Shown here: positions 16,307 through 25,382 of the stretch, piece after piece
Layout: each line of letters opens with the position of its first letter
How positions within the stretch are numbered: position 1 is the stretch's first letter
Virus record (IMG/VR): IMGVR_UViG_3300046167_000506
Location: 1 to 58,548 of that record
Source: a virus
Reading direction: 5' to 3' (one strand)
Length of the DNA stretch: 58,548 nt
Made by a program: the position numbers and the translations under genes
Notes under the pieces: model-generated
What the model was told of the DNA's origin: nothing
Databases searched by the model: none
Seen by the model: only the letters and a program-made list of their open reading frames with translations

Positions 16307-18257
16307 GCGCAAACTCCTCACGTATAGCAGCGGTAGTTGCATTGTACATGACGTGAATTGCAGGACCGCCTTGTCTTTCGTGTTCATAGAAAGCTTCGTA
16401 CGGACCACCAGTGGCACGCTGCAAAGACTCTTTTGTTTTATGAATAATAACACGCGGGGCTTCTGTATACAAACCAACGAATGCATTGAACGCGCTGTTG
16501 AGCATAGCTGCTATACGAGGTGTAACACCGTGGCGTCTTGGGTTTACTGCGCCACCACGAACCTCTACAGAATTGTCTAATTCTTCAACAGCCTCTCGGA
16601 CTTTCTGCGCTTCAGACGCCGCTTCTTCAGCAGCACCTGGCGCTACTCTTTGGGCTGGGCGAGTAGCTGGGCCAACACTTGGTTGCGCTTGCTCTGCGGT
16701 AGGTTCATTAGTCTCTCGTACAGATCCTTCTTCTGCGAACTCGCGCTCGGCTTGTTCAAGGGCTTGTCTTGCTGCTTCATTGTTTTCAATTACTTGGTTA
16801 ACTTTTGCTCTATCTGTAGGATTCTCTTTAGCTGCTAACAGTATTTGATACGCAGCATCTAAAGCGTCTTGGCCGTAGAGCTCAACAACCTCACCGCTTT
16901 CGTTTTTCATTTGCACACGAACACCTTTATCCGCATCTGCAGAAATTGATTCGGGTGATTGTAATGGATTGAATTGGCCTTCGCCAAATATAGATATGGC
17001 ACTAACGCCAGCTTCCTCGTCAATAGTCAATTTTGTTCCTTGCGCCACAGTAGGGTTGTCCTCGCGCTGATAAACAAACGATCCATCTTCTTGCACCGCT
17101 AATGTCTCGCGCTCAGCAATGGCTGGCTCAAACATTCTAATAGTAGACGGGTCAACCTCGCTGCGCTGCCCGAGCTCTACTTTTTCTGTCTCAGTCTCAA
17201 TAACCAGGGTAGGATTCTCTGGGTTCCCTTCTAAGCGAAGAGCGCCTTGTACCTCTGTCCCATCTATAGGACGCTGAGCTATAACCTCTGTACCGTCTTC
17301 TAGTGTATTAATAGTTACAGCATCCACCTCAGAGCGGCCTTCAGCGATAGAACTGGCATCTGATGAAGCCGTTCCTGGTACAACCGGAGCCTGCATCTGA
17401 TCTAGGGTAGTGGTTTCTACCGCTGGAGCGACAGCCTCAACCTCAAACGTTCCGAAGCCAGTCAGCATGGTTAGAATTTCTCCCCCTAATCTAGACTTAA
17501 GTTTTGTATCTGTTGCATCCTGCATTTCTTTCTGCAGTGCAAATATCTTTTGACTCTTCTCGATCAACTCTACTTGTTGGTCTTGACTGAGTTCTTCGAA
17601 TGCTCTAATGTTTGCATTGAGCATTTCGTATTTCTTGTTTCTAAGCTCCTTAATGTCGTCACGCAAAGTCTGCTTTGCTTCCTTACCCTTTACATCCTTA
17701 AGCTGATCCTTTGTTTCTTGTATTTTTTTCTCTACTATCTGTACGTTACCGTCACCCATTAACGAAGCAGCGGTAGTAATGCTACTACCGTTTGCCTTGT
17801 TCCGATCCGCCCACTGGATATAGTTTCTCTCTGGGGTCGGCGTCATTAGCTCTGTATATCTAGAGCTAGCGCCGCGGGTTAAAGCGGCTGGGGCAGCCAT
17901 TACTGGACCACCTAATGCTTCCATAACAATATCGAGACCCGAGGTAACTTTACCATCTTCAACAAGTTGACCTGCAGTTTCACCTGCAGCACCACCTGCA
18001 GCATCTACTAATATCTCAGCGACCACTGCCTTTGTTTTACTACCTCCAGCTCTTCTGATAGCCTGGGCTGTCGTACCACCACCACCAGCAAGAAGTGCAT
18101 CTACAGAAGCAATAACGGCAGCACGAACCTTACGGTCCTCCATGGCTTGCTTTATTTTTTTTAACCCTTCTTCAGACTCAAAGGTTTGCGCAATTTCTTC
18201 CGGATCTTCAGTATCTATATGCAATTCCTCGAGAGCCATAGAAATAGCTTCTGACAT
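16245..18257 (-). CDS. giant virion protein, middle segment (zincin-like domain at its end)
   Basis: 670 aa as read, but joined at both ends to other frames. On the 5' side the Gly/Ala-rich VGYVAGTAYGAAVGGAYAG sequence upstream of its first ATG is in the same frame, and connects near 18350 to the N-terminal segment. At its 3' end, IREEFAHAG continues as LRHVMVLQPAV in the next frame after skipping one G near 16312. Content: hydrophobic Gly/Ala-rich helices, a charged coiled region (KKIQETKDQLKDVKGKE), repeated RSEVD-x-x-T-I segments, an Ala/Glu-rich linker and the start of a zincin-like domain (PRVIIHKTKESL, GPAIHV, REEFAH). The usual first zinc-binding His of HExxH is Arg here, so activity is doubtful. 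Confidence 0.7.
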   Translation of the reverse strand: MSEAISMALEELHIDTEDPEEIAQTFESEEGLKKIKQAMEDRKVRAAVIASVDALLAGGGGTTAQAIRRAGGSKTKAVVAEILVDAAGGAAGETAGQLVEDGKVTSGLDIVMEALGGPVMAAPAALTRGASSRYTELMTPTPERNYIQWADRNKANGSSITTAASLMGDGNVQIVEKKIQETKDQLKDVKGKEAKQTLRDDIKELRNKKYEMLNANIRAFEELSQDQQVELIEKSQKIFALQKEMQDATDTKLKSRLGGEILTMLTGFGTFEVEAVAPAVETTTLDQMQAPVVPGTASSDASSIAEGRSEVDAVTINTLEDGTEVIAQRPIDGTEVQGALRLEGNPENPTLVIETETEKVELGQRSEVDPSTIRMFEPAIAERETLAVQEDGSFVYQREDNPTVAQGTKLTIDEEAGVSAISIFGEGQFNPLQSPESISADADKGVRVQMKNESGEVVELYGQDALDAAYQILLAAKENPTDRAKVNQVIENNEAARQALEQAEREFAEEGSVRETNEPTAEQAQPSVGPATRPAQRVAPGAAEEAASEAQKVREAVEELDNSVEVRGGAVNPRRHGVTPRIAAMLNSAFNAFVGLYTEAPRVIIHKTKESLQRATGGPYEAFYEHERQGGPAIHVMYNATTAAIREEFAHAGPSSRYGSAAGGSYKTIQ

Positions 18258-19075
18258 TTCAAGGGCATACGAACCAGCATAAGCACCACCAACCGCAGCG
18301 CCATACGCAGTACCAGCGACATAACCAACGGGGAACTGTGACCTCGGCCAAAGGGACCGCCGGCCAGACCAGCAGATGCGCCAATAGCTTGACCCTCTGT
18401 GATACTCTCTAACACAGTCTTTTGTGCACCACCACTCGCTAAAGCACCAACGGTAGAAGAGAAGAAGTTACCCATCACTTCTGGTATCACCGTTTTCCAC
18501 CAGCCACTAGGCGAGCCAAAGTCTTCCCATCCAGGAGAACCCCGTTCGTCTCTGTATTTGTTTTGGATTTCGTTATAGTAAGCTAGTCGCTCTGCTGCGT
18601 CAACGTTGTTTTCTGGAGCTTCGTCTAAGAGATCTTCTTGCGCGCCAGTGGATAAGCCCATGGCCATAAAGTTGTTGTACCATCTAGCGGTACGCCCAAA
18701 CCAGTCGTCTCTATCAACGAGCCAATCGTCAGCAATAAGCGCGTGACGATATTCTCTATCGTTTGTCTCTTGAGGCTTGTTGTTGGGAGCGGAACTTTGA
18801 GTGAATTGCTGCGACAATAAGTCGTCCGAAAATTCGGTAGCGTCAGTCTTTAACTCGAACGATAAGTCCAACCCAGTGTCTTCCGAGCCAAAACCCATAG
18901 TGTTTGTAACCTGGGGAGGAGGTTGAGTTTGGTCTTTTTTTTTACTAAAAGATTCTAACGCAAGGGTAACATCGTTGTAAGAAAACCCTTGATCGATAGC
19001 CAATGCAAATATACGATCCTCGCTATATCCGCTAGCATAACCACTCTGCAGTAGTTGCAGTAACTCTTCGTTCAT
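18215..19075 (-). CDS. giant virion protein, N-terminal segment
   Basis: 286 aa as read. Starts MNEELLQLLQSGYASGYSED, a small helical element, then a polar linker with KKKDQTQPPP, a region rich in Asp and Trp (DDWLVDRDDWFGRTARWYNN) and a Gly/Ala-rich segment. From about 18350 the frame turns into a hydrophobic Leu/Val/Met string ending NCI, while the adjacent frame carries the expected Gly/Ala-rich continuation, so one base is probably missing near GGCC at 18346-18352. The three segments total 10,725 nt, exactly divisible by three, giving one roughly 3,575-codon gene. Confidence 0.65.
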   Translation of the reverse strand: MNEELLQLLQSGYASGYSEDRIFALAIDQGFSYNDVTLALESFSKKKDQTQPPPQVTNTMGFGSEDTGLDLSFELKTDATEFSDDLLSQQFTQSSAPNNKPQETNDREYRHALIADDWLVDRDDWFGRTARWYNNFMAMGLSTGAQEDLLDEAPENNVDAAERLAYYNEIQNKYRDERGSPGWEDFGSPSGWWKTVIPEVMGNFFSSTVGALASGGAQKTVLESITEGQAIGASAGLAGGPFGRGHSSPLVMSLVLRMALRLVVLMLVRMPLKCQKLFLWLSRNCI

Positions 19076-19083
19076 CTAGTATG

Positions 19084-19968
19084 TTATTGTGGAGGCGCCG
19101 GTGGACCAGGGAGAGCAGTCTGCTCTGTACTAATCACCTTTAATGAAGCCTCTTGGTTTAACGCATTTTGTTTTTTAAGTGCATTTACATAAGCGGCGTA
19201 TTCTTTACGCCCCTCTGCCCCACTAGGCTTGATCACCCTACTTCTATTCTCGTAACGAGTCATCTCGTTCCACCCCGGCTGAGGAGAATTACTTGTCTCT
19301 CCAGTGTTCGGGTCTTGATAGTATGTAGTTCCGACATTCTCCTTGACAACAATCCCTTGCCCTTCTGGTAGCCGTGCTGCGCCTAGCACAACTCTTTGAT
19401 AGGTAGGGGTAACTTCTTGCCCTGGGTCAGCCTCAATCAACACCTTGATTGGTTTTTCAAAGGTAGGAATATCTGCTGACATTTTTGTTGTGGTCATCAC
19501 TCCACTAGCATAGTCGTAATCTTCTGACGCAAAGGTTACTGCGTCTGCTCCACTGTAGTCCAGACCATTGCTTTCTTGATCTCTTCTTCTTTGATGAGAA
19601 ACACTGGCTTGCCTCCACGCATTGTCTACATACATATCTGTAGCACGCTTCATCTCTTCCGGGTCAGCCATGATGTTCTCAATCCCTACGCTTAAGTCTT
19701 GAGGATCACTGCCGTAATCCATAGCGGCCAGTGAAGCGGCTGCTGAAAACTGAAGCTCTTCTTGTGTAGCAATTCTATTGCGGAGTGTTTTATCAAACTC
19801 ACCTTTTGGGCGGTTATAGTATAGCCCTTCATATCTGCCACCGTAATCTTCAGCAGAAATAATTCTAGGTATAGACGCCTTAGACGGGAATATCATTGCG
19901 TTATCTGGATTGAACATAGGGTCTTGCGAAGCGCGAATACCAACCATATCACCTCCAGAAACAACCAC
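19084..19968 (-). CDS. longest intact frame of the broken internal virion protein
   Basis: 294 aa, the C-terminal two thirds of the gene above. Its apparent start is an internal GTG within DVVVSGGD rather than a real initiation site. Motifs: FNPDNAMIFPSKAS, YYNRPKGEFDKTLRNRIATQEELQFSAAASLAAMDYG (a long helix-forming region), and a proline-rich C-terminus (LPGPPAPPQ). Not recognised. Confidence 0.6.
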   Translation of the reverse strand: MVVSGGDMVGIRASQDPMFNPDNAMIFPSKASIPRIISAEDYGGRYEGLYYNRPKGEFDKTLRNRIATQEELQFSAAASLAAMDYGSDPQDLSVGIENIMADPEEMKRATDMYVDNAWRQASVSHQRRRDQESNGLDYSGADAVTFASEDYDYASGVMTTTKMSADIPTFEKPIKVLIEADPGQEVTPTYQRVVLGAARLPEGQGIVVKENVGTTYYQDPNTGETSNSPQPGWNEMTRYENRSRVIKPSGAEGRKEYAAYVNALKKQNALNQEASLKVISTEQTALPGPPAPPQ

Positions 19969-20467
19969 ATCGCCAACAGCGAGGGTCGTATCGAACCTCA
20001 GTATATGCAGACTCGTTACCGTGACGCATAGCGATACTCACCCATCATAGTCTCTGTTGAAATACCAAACTTATTTGGCTGAGACATGCCCGTAAGTAAT
20101 GTGCTTTTATCCGCGTTATGTAACCCTTCGTATTGACTTAGGTATGTGTTTGCAGCACCAACAATTCTATTAATACTGTTTAAGTTTTCTTGAGACGGAT
20201 TTTCCTTCATAAGAATCTAGCGCTTGCTTGTATCCCTCGTGATATGCAGTGAATACCTGCTGAGCTTTTGGCGGCAAGAAACTAACAGACCCTTCAGCAG
20301 CAGACATGCTCTTCTCGAAAGAAGCAGCTTGCGCATCCGCACGCTTACGCTCTCTACGATCTTCCTCAGCGCCCATCGAAGCCATCTGGAATTTGTCCTC
20401 TGATTCCCTGGATAGCAGCTTGAGTAGCTCCAGAACTATAGTCTAGTGGTTTTGAAATTAAACTCAT
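19084..20467 (-). CDS. internal virion protein, one gene broken by four +1 frame shifts
   Basis: Starts at 20467 (MSLISKPLDYSSGATQ), overlapping the stop of the upstream gene. Skipping one base near 20386, 20200-20203 (an AAAA run), 20024-20033 and 19988-19996 yields one continuous protein of about 460 aa. Each fragment is clearly coding: MASMGAEEDRRERKRADAQ; NPSQENLNSINRIVGAANTY; MRHGNESAYTEV; FDTTLAVGDVVVSGGDMVG. The length (1,384 nt) is one more than a multiple of three, as expected for four extra bases. Its position between a gp14-like internal protein and the giant protein suggests an internal core or ejection protein. Function not otherwise recognisable. Confidence 0.55.
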
Positions 20468-21255
20468 CCTGCTTTCTTATCAAATTTATTAAGTAACCCT
20501 ACAACATATTTTGCTAGCGGTGACTTCTCATCGCCGGCAAGCTTTTTCATTTTCTTAGATTGTGTTGGATTAAAGATATACTCACCGCCGGTAGCTTCTC
20601 CAATCTTCTGTCCGTCTTTAACCAAATCGATAGGATTGCTATTATGGCTAAACTCACCCGGCGTCTTCATACCGTCTTTACCGGTTTTAGGATAGTAAGT
20701 GTCCATGTAGTCGCTATCAGAATAAGCGCTCATTGCCATAGTACCTGCTTGCGCCATATTGTTGATAGCGCTTGACTGCATCTGTCTACCAGCTTGATAA
20801 CCCATCTGAGCACCTTGCAGATCATTAAAGTAACCTTGAGCGCCCAATTGGGTGTTCATCATTCCGGTGCGCATTTGTGCTCCAGCTAATCCTTCAAGTG
20901 CAGATAGTTCTTGTTGCTGAGATTGTGCTCCAATACCTGCAACCGTTGTGTCTGTTCTGCGTTGAGCCGCCGACAGACCTCCGATTAATGCACGAGAACC
21001 ACCAGCCTGCAAAGCAGAAGCGGTATCAGCCATGCCTTGTTGAGCTTGCCGCGTAGCAAGCTGAGCCCCTTTGTTTTCTTTAGCCTTCATGTAAAGGTCA
21101 AAGTATTCTTGCGGTGTTTCCATCTTAGGAATACCCGCAGAGCGAATCTCTTCCTCTCGTGCTTCTGCTTTCTTAGCCTCCTTACGGCCGGAGAGATATT
21201 GGGCTCCGGCTGTAATTCCCTGGACTATAAGCATTCCGGTTACTGGATCTATCAT
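20464..21255 (-). CDS. internal virion protein (gp14-like), Ala/Gln-rich
   Basis: 263 aa. The N-terminal MIDPVTGMLIVQGITAGAQYLSG is a membrane-inserting-like helix. A long Ala/Gln/Gly-rich helical body has many QQ and AQM repeats. The C-terminal EFSHNSNPIDLV then ATGGEYIFNPTQ is a segment I recognise from phage internal or tape-measure-associated proteins. This is the character of T7 gp14-type ejection proteins, which form a pore for DNA entry. It lies upstream of two further internal proteins. The stop (TGA) overlaps the next ATG. Confidence 0.6.
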   Translation of the reverse strand: MIDPVTGMLIVQGITAGAQYLSGRKEAKKAEAREEEIRSAGIPKMETPQEYFDLYMKAKENKGAQLATRQAQQGMADTASALQAGGSRALIGGLSAAQRRTDTTVAGIGAQSQQQELSALEGLAGAQMRTGMMNTQLGAQGYFNDLQGAQMGYQAGRQMQSSAINNMAQAGTMAMSAYSDSDYMDTYYPKTGKDGMKTPGEFSHNSNPIDLVKDGQKIGEATGGEYIFNPTQSKKMKKLAGDEKSPLAKYVVGLLNKFDKKAG

Positions 21256-21284
21256 AATAGTATACTATTTTACAAATTTAATAA

Positions 21285-24200
21285 TTATCTCTGACTCATA
21301 GCCGAATGCATCGGACTGTCTACAAACACTGTGTTTACAGCGTATAGCTCCGACTTATCATTATGCACAGAATTCGTGAGTTCTATTTTAGCATAGTAAT
21401 CTCTAAGCGTATCACCCTCGTGTTTAGCAGATAATACGGCAACTAAAGTATAACCTTCTTCTTGGCCGGTAAGCGCTGAGCTAGTGGTTATTGTTTTAGC
21501 TGTATTTATGCTAACCACCGTTCTATTTAAGTTAGTCATAGAACTGCCGTTTACCAAATACAATGCAGATCCTATAGGGATAGGAAGTCTGTTGACCTTG
21601 TTTTCAAACGTTACGGTAGTCCCATTTACAGAATCTACAACTCCTAGGGTCACATAGTTAGCGGTGGATGCGCTAGTGTCTCTAGGTATAGCAGCGTAAT
21701 ATCCGCGCTCTCTCTCATCAAAATCTCCAGCAGCAATACTGGTTGTTTGACTAGAAGTAGATACGACAGCCGACCACACAGAATCACCTTCTAGCGATAA
21801 CGCCTGGAAAGATTTGACCATGGATGGATTGGCGTTTGCAATGATTGAAATCTTTGCGTCGTAGTTCGTGCCATAGAAATTGCCATACGCTGAGCCAGCA
21901 CCATGTTCCCACATGTATTGTTGCGTATTGCTAACGCTAACGACTTTGAAAGAGAAAAATCTATCATTGATGTGGGTATAGAAGTCTGGCTTAAAAGAAT
22001 AGAAAGACGTGAACACTCTCTTGTTATGACTATACCCAATGGTAAAACCAGTGTAGTTTCCACGGTCTTTGCTGGTCAATACATATTCTGAATTATCTGG
22101 ATCAAACCCTGCAACGATGTCCATCTCCGTCTTTCCGCTTTCAACCAAGTAAGAAGAGAATTTCTTGTCAAAGAAAGAATCCATATTAGGATCGCTGATT
22201 GGAGTAACACCGTCTCTAGAGATACGTAATACACGTTGAGCCTTTATATCAGCAAAGTACATCATTCCGAACCGCTCAACAATAGCAGCAGGATAACCGC
22301 TAGAACCAAAGTCACCGGCATAATAATTAGGTGTACTAAACACCACATTAGAAACCACCACGTTTTGATCGCTAAGAGTTTCTAGTATATTTCTGTTAAC
22401 ACCAACAATACCAACCTTGTGCTCTTGGAACACATAAAGTCTATCCGTCTGATCAACAAGTCGATCTATCTTGCCGTGACGTATCTCAAAGTCACTAAAG
22501 TTAGCGGTAGTAGGGTTGAAGCTAGAGAGGCTTAGTATATTGCTATCAGCTATGTAGGGTGCTGAGTATGTGACGGAAGAACGTCTGCGCACCTGCTTAG
22601 CGTCTTCATTGATTGCGTGTGGCCGCCCTCTAGACGTTACCTCAGAATCAAAGTAATCACTAACACTAGACGACTCTACGTAGAAGGTTTCGTATTCATA
22701 GTCACTATAATTGTCCTCGTTGTATTCAGAGTTACTAGAATCAAAAGGAGCAACAAGTACTTCGCGAGGTTTAAAGTAAACATCGCCATCCGAAAGCTGT
22801 ACCACTGGGTAACCGCCATTTGTTGTGTCGCCCACGTGAGCTCCAGAAGTAATGTCATAAACCTCACCTATTTCGTAGTAAACGGTATCGTTGTTAATTG
22901 TGTTTGGAGAAAGTATTTCTACCATAACTCTTTGACCCCAGTCATCACTTCCAGCCTTTACCTTTGTAAGATTAAAGTTGCTGTATGTTTTGGTAGCATA
23001 ATCCTCGTCTCGTATTACAATAAAATTAGAAGCACGGTTAGGTGTTACCTCTGAACTGTCAGTGATAATCTCTTTACTTAGTACATTATAAATTTGATTG
23101 TCTGGATACCTACGCACCTCAGAAGAGTCGTGGAATGAAATGATTCGTAATACATCACCTTGCTTATATGTGTATTCTAAATCAGCACCCTTGTCCTTGC
23201 TATAGGATTTGTTTTGACCTTCTAGGGGGAATAGATCTAGATATATACTGTCTTGGTCAGAAACATAATGAGCACCAGCGACTCCATATTGAAGAAAGCT
23301 TGCGTACGTTTCGTTGCCACCATACACTATCTGATACTTCTTGGCCCAGCTGGGAGGTGAGTGTTTAATCTTTAAGTCGATCTGCACTCTCCCTAAGTTT
23401 GAGCTACGTGCAGAGTCGGCATATCCTCCTACATACACGCCGTCTATCTTTTGCACAAAAGAAGATCGCCCCTTAGCATCGTAATATACGATGCCGAAGT
23501 TATGCATAGCGCTGGTTTTAAACGAAGAAAGCCCTGCCTCCAAAGAACGTTTTATGTCTTTTTGCAAAGTTACATTTGCAGAAGAAACATATCTAAAGTT
23601 AGACACGCCAAGAGAGCTGGACGCACTTGTTCTAGTATCAGCGGTCGGTCCCCCGTCAATAGTAACAACGCGTCTTGAAGTTGAACTATTGTAGTGAACT
23701 TTTGCCCTTAACACATCAAACTCAACATCTATCTTTCTCTTGTTTGCTACTCCATAAGATGAATCAGCGGTAAAGGATAGTTCTATTTCTGGGAAATCTA
23801 GCGCAGCTTCCACTTGATCTCCTACAGAATATTGTTGTGTACCCGAGCCAACAGAGGTTACGACACCCGTAGCGTTAAAGTTTACACCGTTGTTTGTGTA
23901 GTCGTAAGCAATGTTTGATGTCGCAGCAAATTGCGACCTTACTTCGTCGAGTATCTGATTACGAGTCATTACAGACCCAGCAATGATTGTAGCGCTAAGA
24001 ACCTTATCTGTACTGTAAGGAACATCTATGTAATTATTTGTATTCGAATTACCAGTGTGTTTTCCGAGACCGTAGTTTCCGTTATTAGAACCAATAACAT
24101 AATCCTCGCTAAACAAGTACGCCGGGGAGTCTCTGCTTATTCTGAAAGAACCTTGAGAAGTTCCGCGCAGTGTTACTTTAAGTCTGATAATAGCACCCTG

Positions 24201-25382
24201 GCCATAGCTATCAGCCATATTTGTTCCGTCAATAATAATAGCTGGGCTGTTTCCTAGAGAGATAGGTTGCAGTGTAGCGTCTATTGTGCCAGTATCTTCC
24301 AGCCCTTTATACGTAATAGAAGACTCTACGTTAATATCCACATTATCGTAGCCCTCTGTATAATCGCCGTACACTAATCGATTACCGGATAGGGTTTGCG
24401 CGTGTGCCTTTAGCGGCACATTATCAAAGACCTTGTCTATTTCTAAAGTAGCAACAGCCGGGAACATCCCATCATTAGTAAAGTCAAAGGTAGGATTAGC
24501 TGCAGTACCGTTATCTACTTCTTCAATTTTATAAAAGACTGTAGTCCCACCAAGACGGGCAAGGAATCGAATAGATTCAACTTCCGATCCACCGTTCTGA
24601 TAGGACAGTACAATCTTGTTATTTACTCTTTCAAACTCTGGCTCTACAACACCAGTACCATATGTATTGGGGTTTACCGCCATCTTAGAGTATGTTGATA
24701 TAGCGCTTACTTCTCCGTCTTTATAAATGTACTGATACGCAAACTGAAAGGTCTTATCGGTGACATTGTTACTTTGAACGGCAGCATCTGTGGCGTACTC
24801 AAACGTGATCGGGTCTAGCGGTGGGGTTTTACAGACGGCGAAGAACTCGTCTCTTTCTGCGTTTGTATAATACCCAGTAGCCGTGCTGTTTTTCCAGATA
24901 ACATCTCTATTGGCTAACATGCGGTCCACATTAATCTTTTTAGGCTCGCCTACTCCATCAGTAAAATACACAATTGCTTCATCGTCGCCGTTGAATACAA
25001 CACTAGATTCTACAAAAGAATCAATATCAAAACCCAACTGAGTGCCACGATATAGTATTTTATACTTATTTAAGTTTACATCATAGATATAAATATGATC
25101 TATGTTTACAGAATTACTCTCTGCCTTTGCAAAGTATACCACCTGCTGTTTCTTTGGTACAGCCACAGAGCCGATAACCTTAAGGCTTGTTGGTGTAAAG
25201 TACACCTCGTCAGAAGAGCTTTGCTCTACATGTGTATTACCTTTTATGGTTTTAACGATACCAGCATTGCCGTCATCGTCAGATGAAACCTGCACGTTCT
25301 CTGCATTCAACATCTCTATCGGCTTGAGAAGTTTCTCGTCCGAAGCTTTGTTGAGGTATTGTGGTACGTTCTTGATTATCAT
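21285..25382 (-). CDS. tail tube/stabilisation protein, very large
   Basis: 1365 aa, beta-rich throughout, Ser/Asp/Tyr-rich. The N-terminus MIIKNVPQYLNKASDEKLLKP leads to NAENVQVSSDDDGNAG and a propeller-like set of strands (SVAVPKKQQVVYFAK, HIYIYDVN). This resembles the stabilisation/tail-tubular proteins of short-tailed phages, including crAss-like and Cellulophaga phages. It probably builds the tail tube below the connector. The start overlaps the previous gene by 4 nt. Length is well above the T7 gp12 type (about 800 aa), fitting the larger crAss-like type. Family call by order and N-terminal resemblance. Confidence 0.6.
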   Translation of the reverse strand: MIIKNVPQYLNKASDEKLLKPIEMLNAENVQVSSDDDGNAGIVKTIKGNTHVEQSSSDEVYFTPTSLKVIGSVAVPKKQQVVYFAKAESNSVNIDHIYIYDVNLNKYKILYRGTQLGFDIDSFVESSVVFNGDDEAIVYFTDGVGEPKKINVDRMLANRDVIWKNSTATGYYTNAERDEFFAVCKTPPLDPITFEYATDAAVQSNNVTDKTFQFAYQYIYKDGEVSAISTYSKMAVNPNTYGTGVVEPEFERVNNKIVLSYQNGGSEVESIRFLARLGGTTVFYKIEEVDNGTAANPTFDFTNDGMFPAVATLEIDKVFDNVPLKAHAQTLSGNRLVYGDYTEGYDNVDINVESSITYKGLEDTGTIDATLQPISLGNSPAIIIDGTNMADSYGQGAIIRLKVTLRGTSQGSFRISRDSPAYLFSEDYVIGSNNGNYGLGKHTGNSNTNNYIDVPYSTDKVLSATIIAGSVMTRNQILDEVRSQFAATSNIAYDYTNNGVNFNATGVVTSVGSGTQQYSVGDQVEAALDFPEIELSFTADSSYGVANKRKIDVEFDVLRAKVHYNSSTSRRVVTIDGGPTADTRTSASSSLGVSNFRYVSSANVTLQKDIKRSLEAGLSSFKTSAMHNFGIVYYDAKGRSSFVQKIDGVYVGGYADSARSSNLGRVQIDLKIKHSPPSWAKKYQIVYGGNETYASFLQYGVAGAHYVSDQDSIYLDLFPLEGQNKSYSKDKGADLEYTYKQGDVLRIISFHDSSEVRRYPDNQIYNVLSKEIITDSSEVTPNRASNFIVIRDEDYATKTYSNFNLTKVKAGSDDWGQRVMVEILSPNTINNDTVYYEIGEVYDITSGAHVGDTTNGGYPVVQLSDGDVYFKPREVLVAPFDSSNSEYNEDNYSDYEYETFYVESSSVSDYFDSEVTSRGRPHAINEDAKQVRRRSSVTYSAPYIADSNILSLSSFNPTTANFSDFEIRHGKIDRLVDQTDRLYVFQEHKVGIVGVNRNILETLSDQNVVVSNVVFSTPNYYAGDFGSSGYPAAIVERFGMMYFADIKAQRVLRISRDGVTPISDPNMDSFFDKKFSSYLVESGKTEMDIVAGFDPDNSEYVLTSKDRGNYTGFTIGYSHNKRVFTSFYSFKPDFYTHINDRFFSFKVVSVSNTQQYMWEHGAGSAYGNFYGTNYDAKISIIANANPSMVKSFQALSLEGDSVWSAVVSTSSQTTSIAAGDFDERERGYYAAIPRDTSASTANYVTLGVVDSVNGTTVTFENKVNRLPIPIGSALYLVNGSSMTNLNRTVVSINTAKTITTSSALTGQEEGYTLVAVLSAKHEGDTLRDYYAKIELTNSVHNDKSELYAVNTVFVDSPMHSAMSQR

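Noticed and set aside
16245-18350. programmed ribosomal frameshifting in the giant gene
   Set aside because: No X-XXY-YYZ slippery heptamer or clear downstream pseudoknot at either joint, and similar single-base breaks occur in other unrelated genes, favouring sequence errors.
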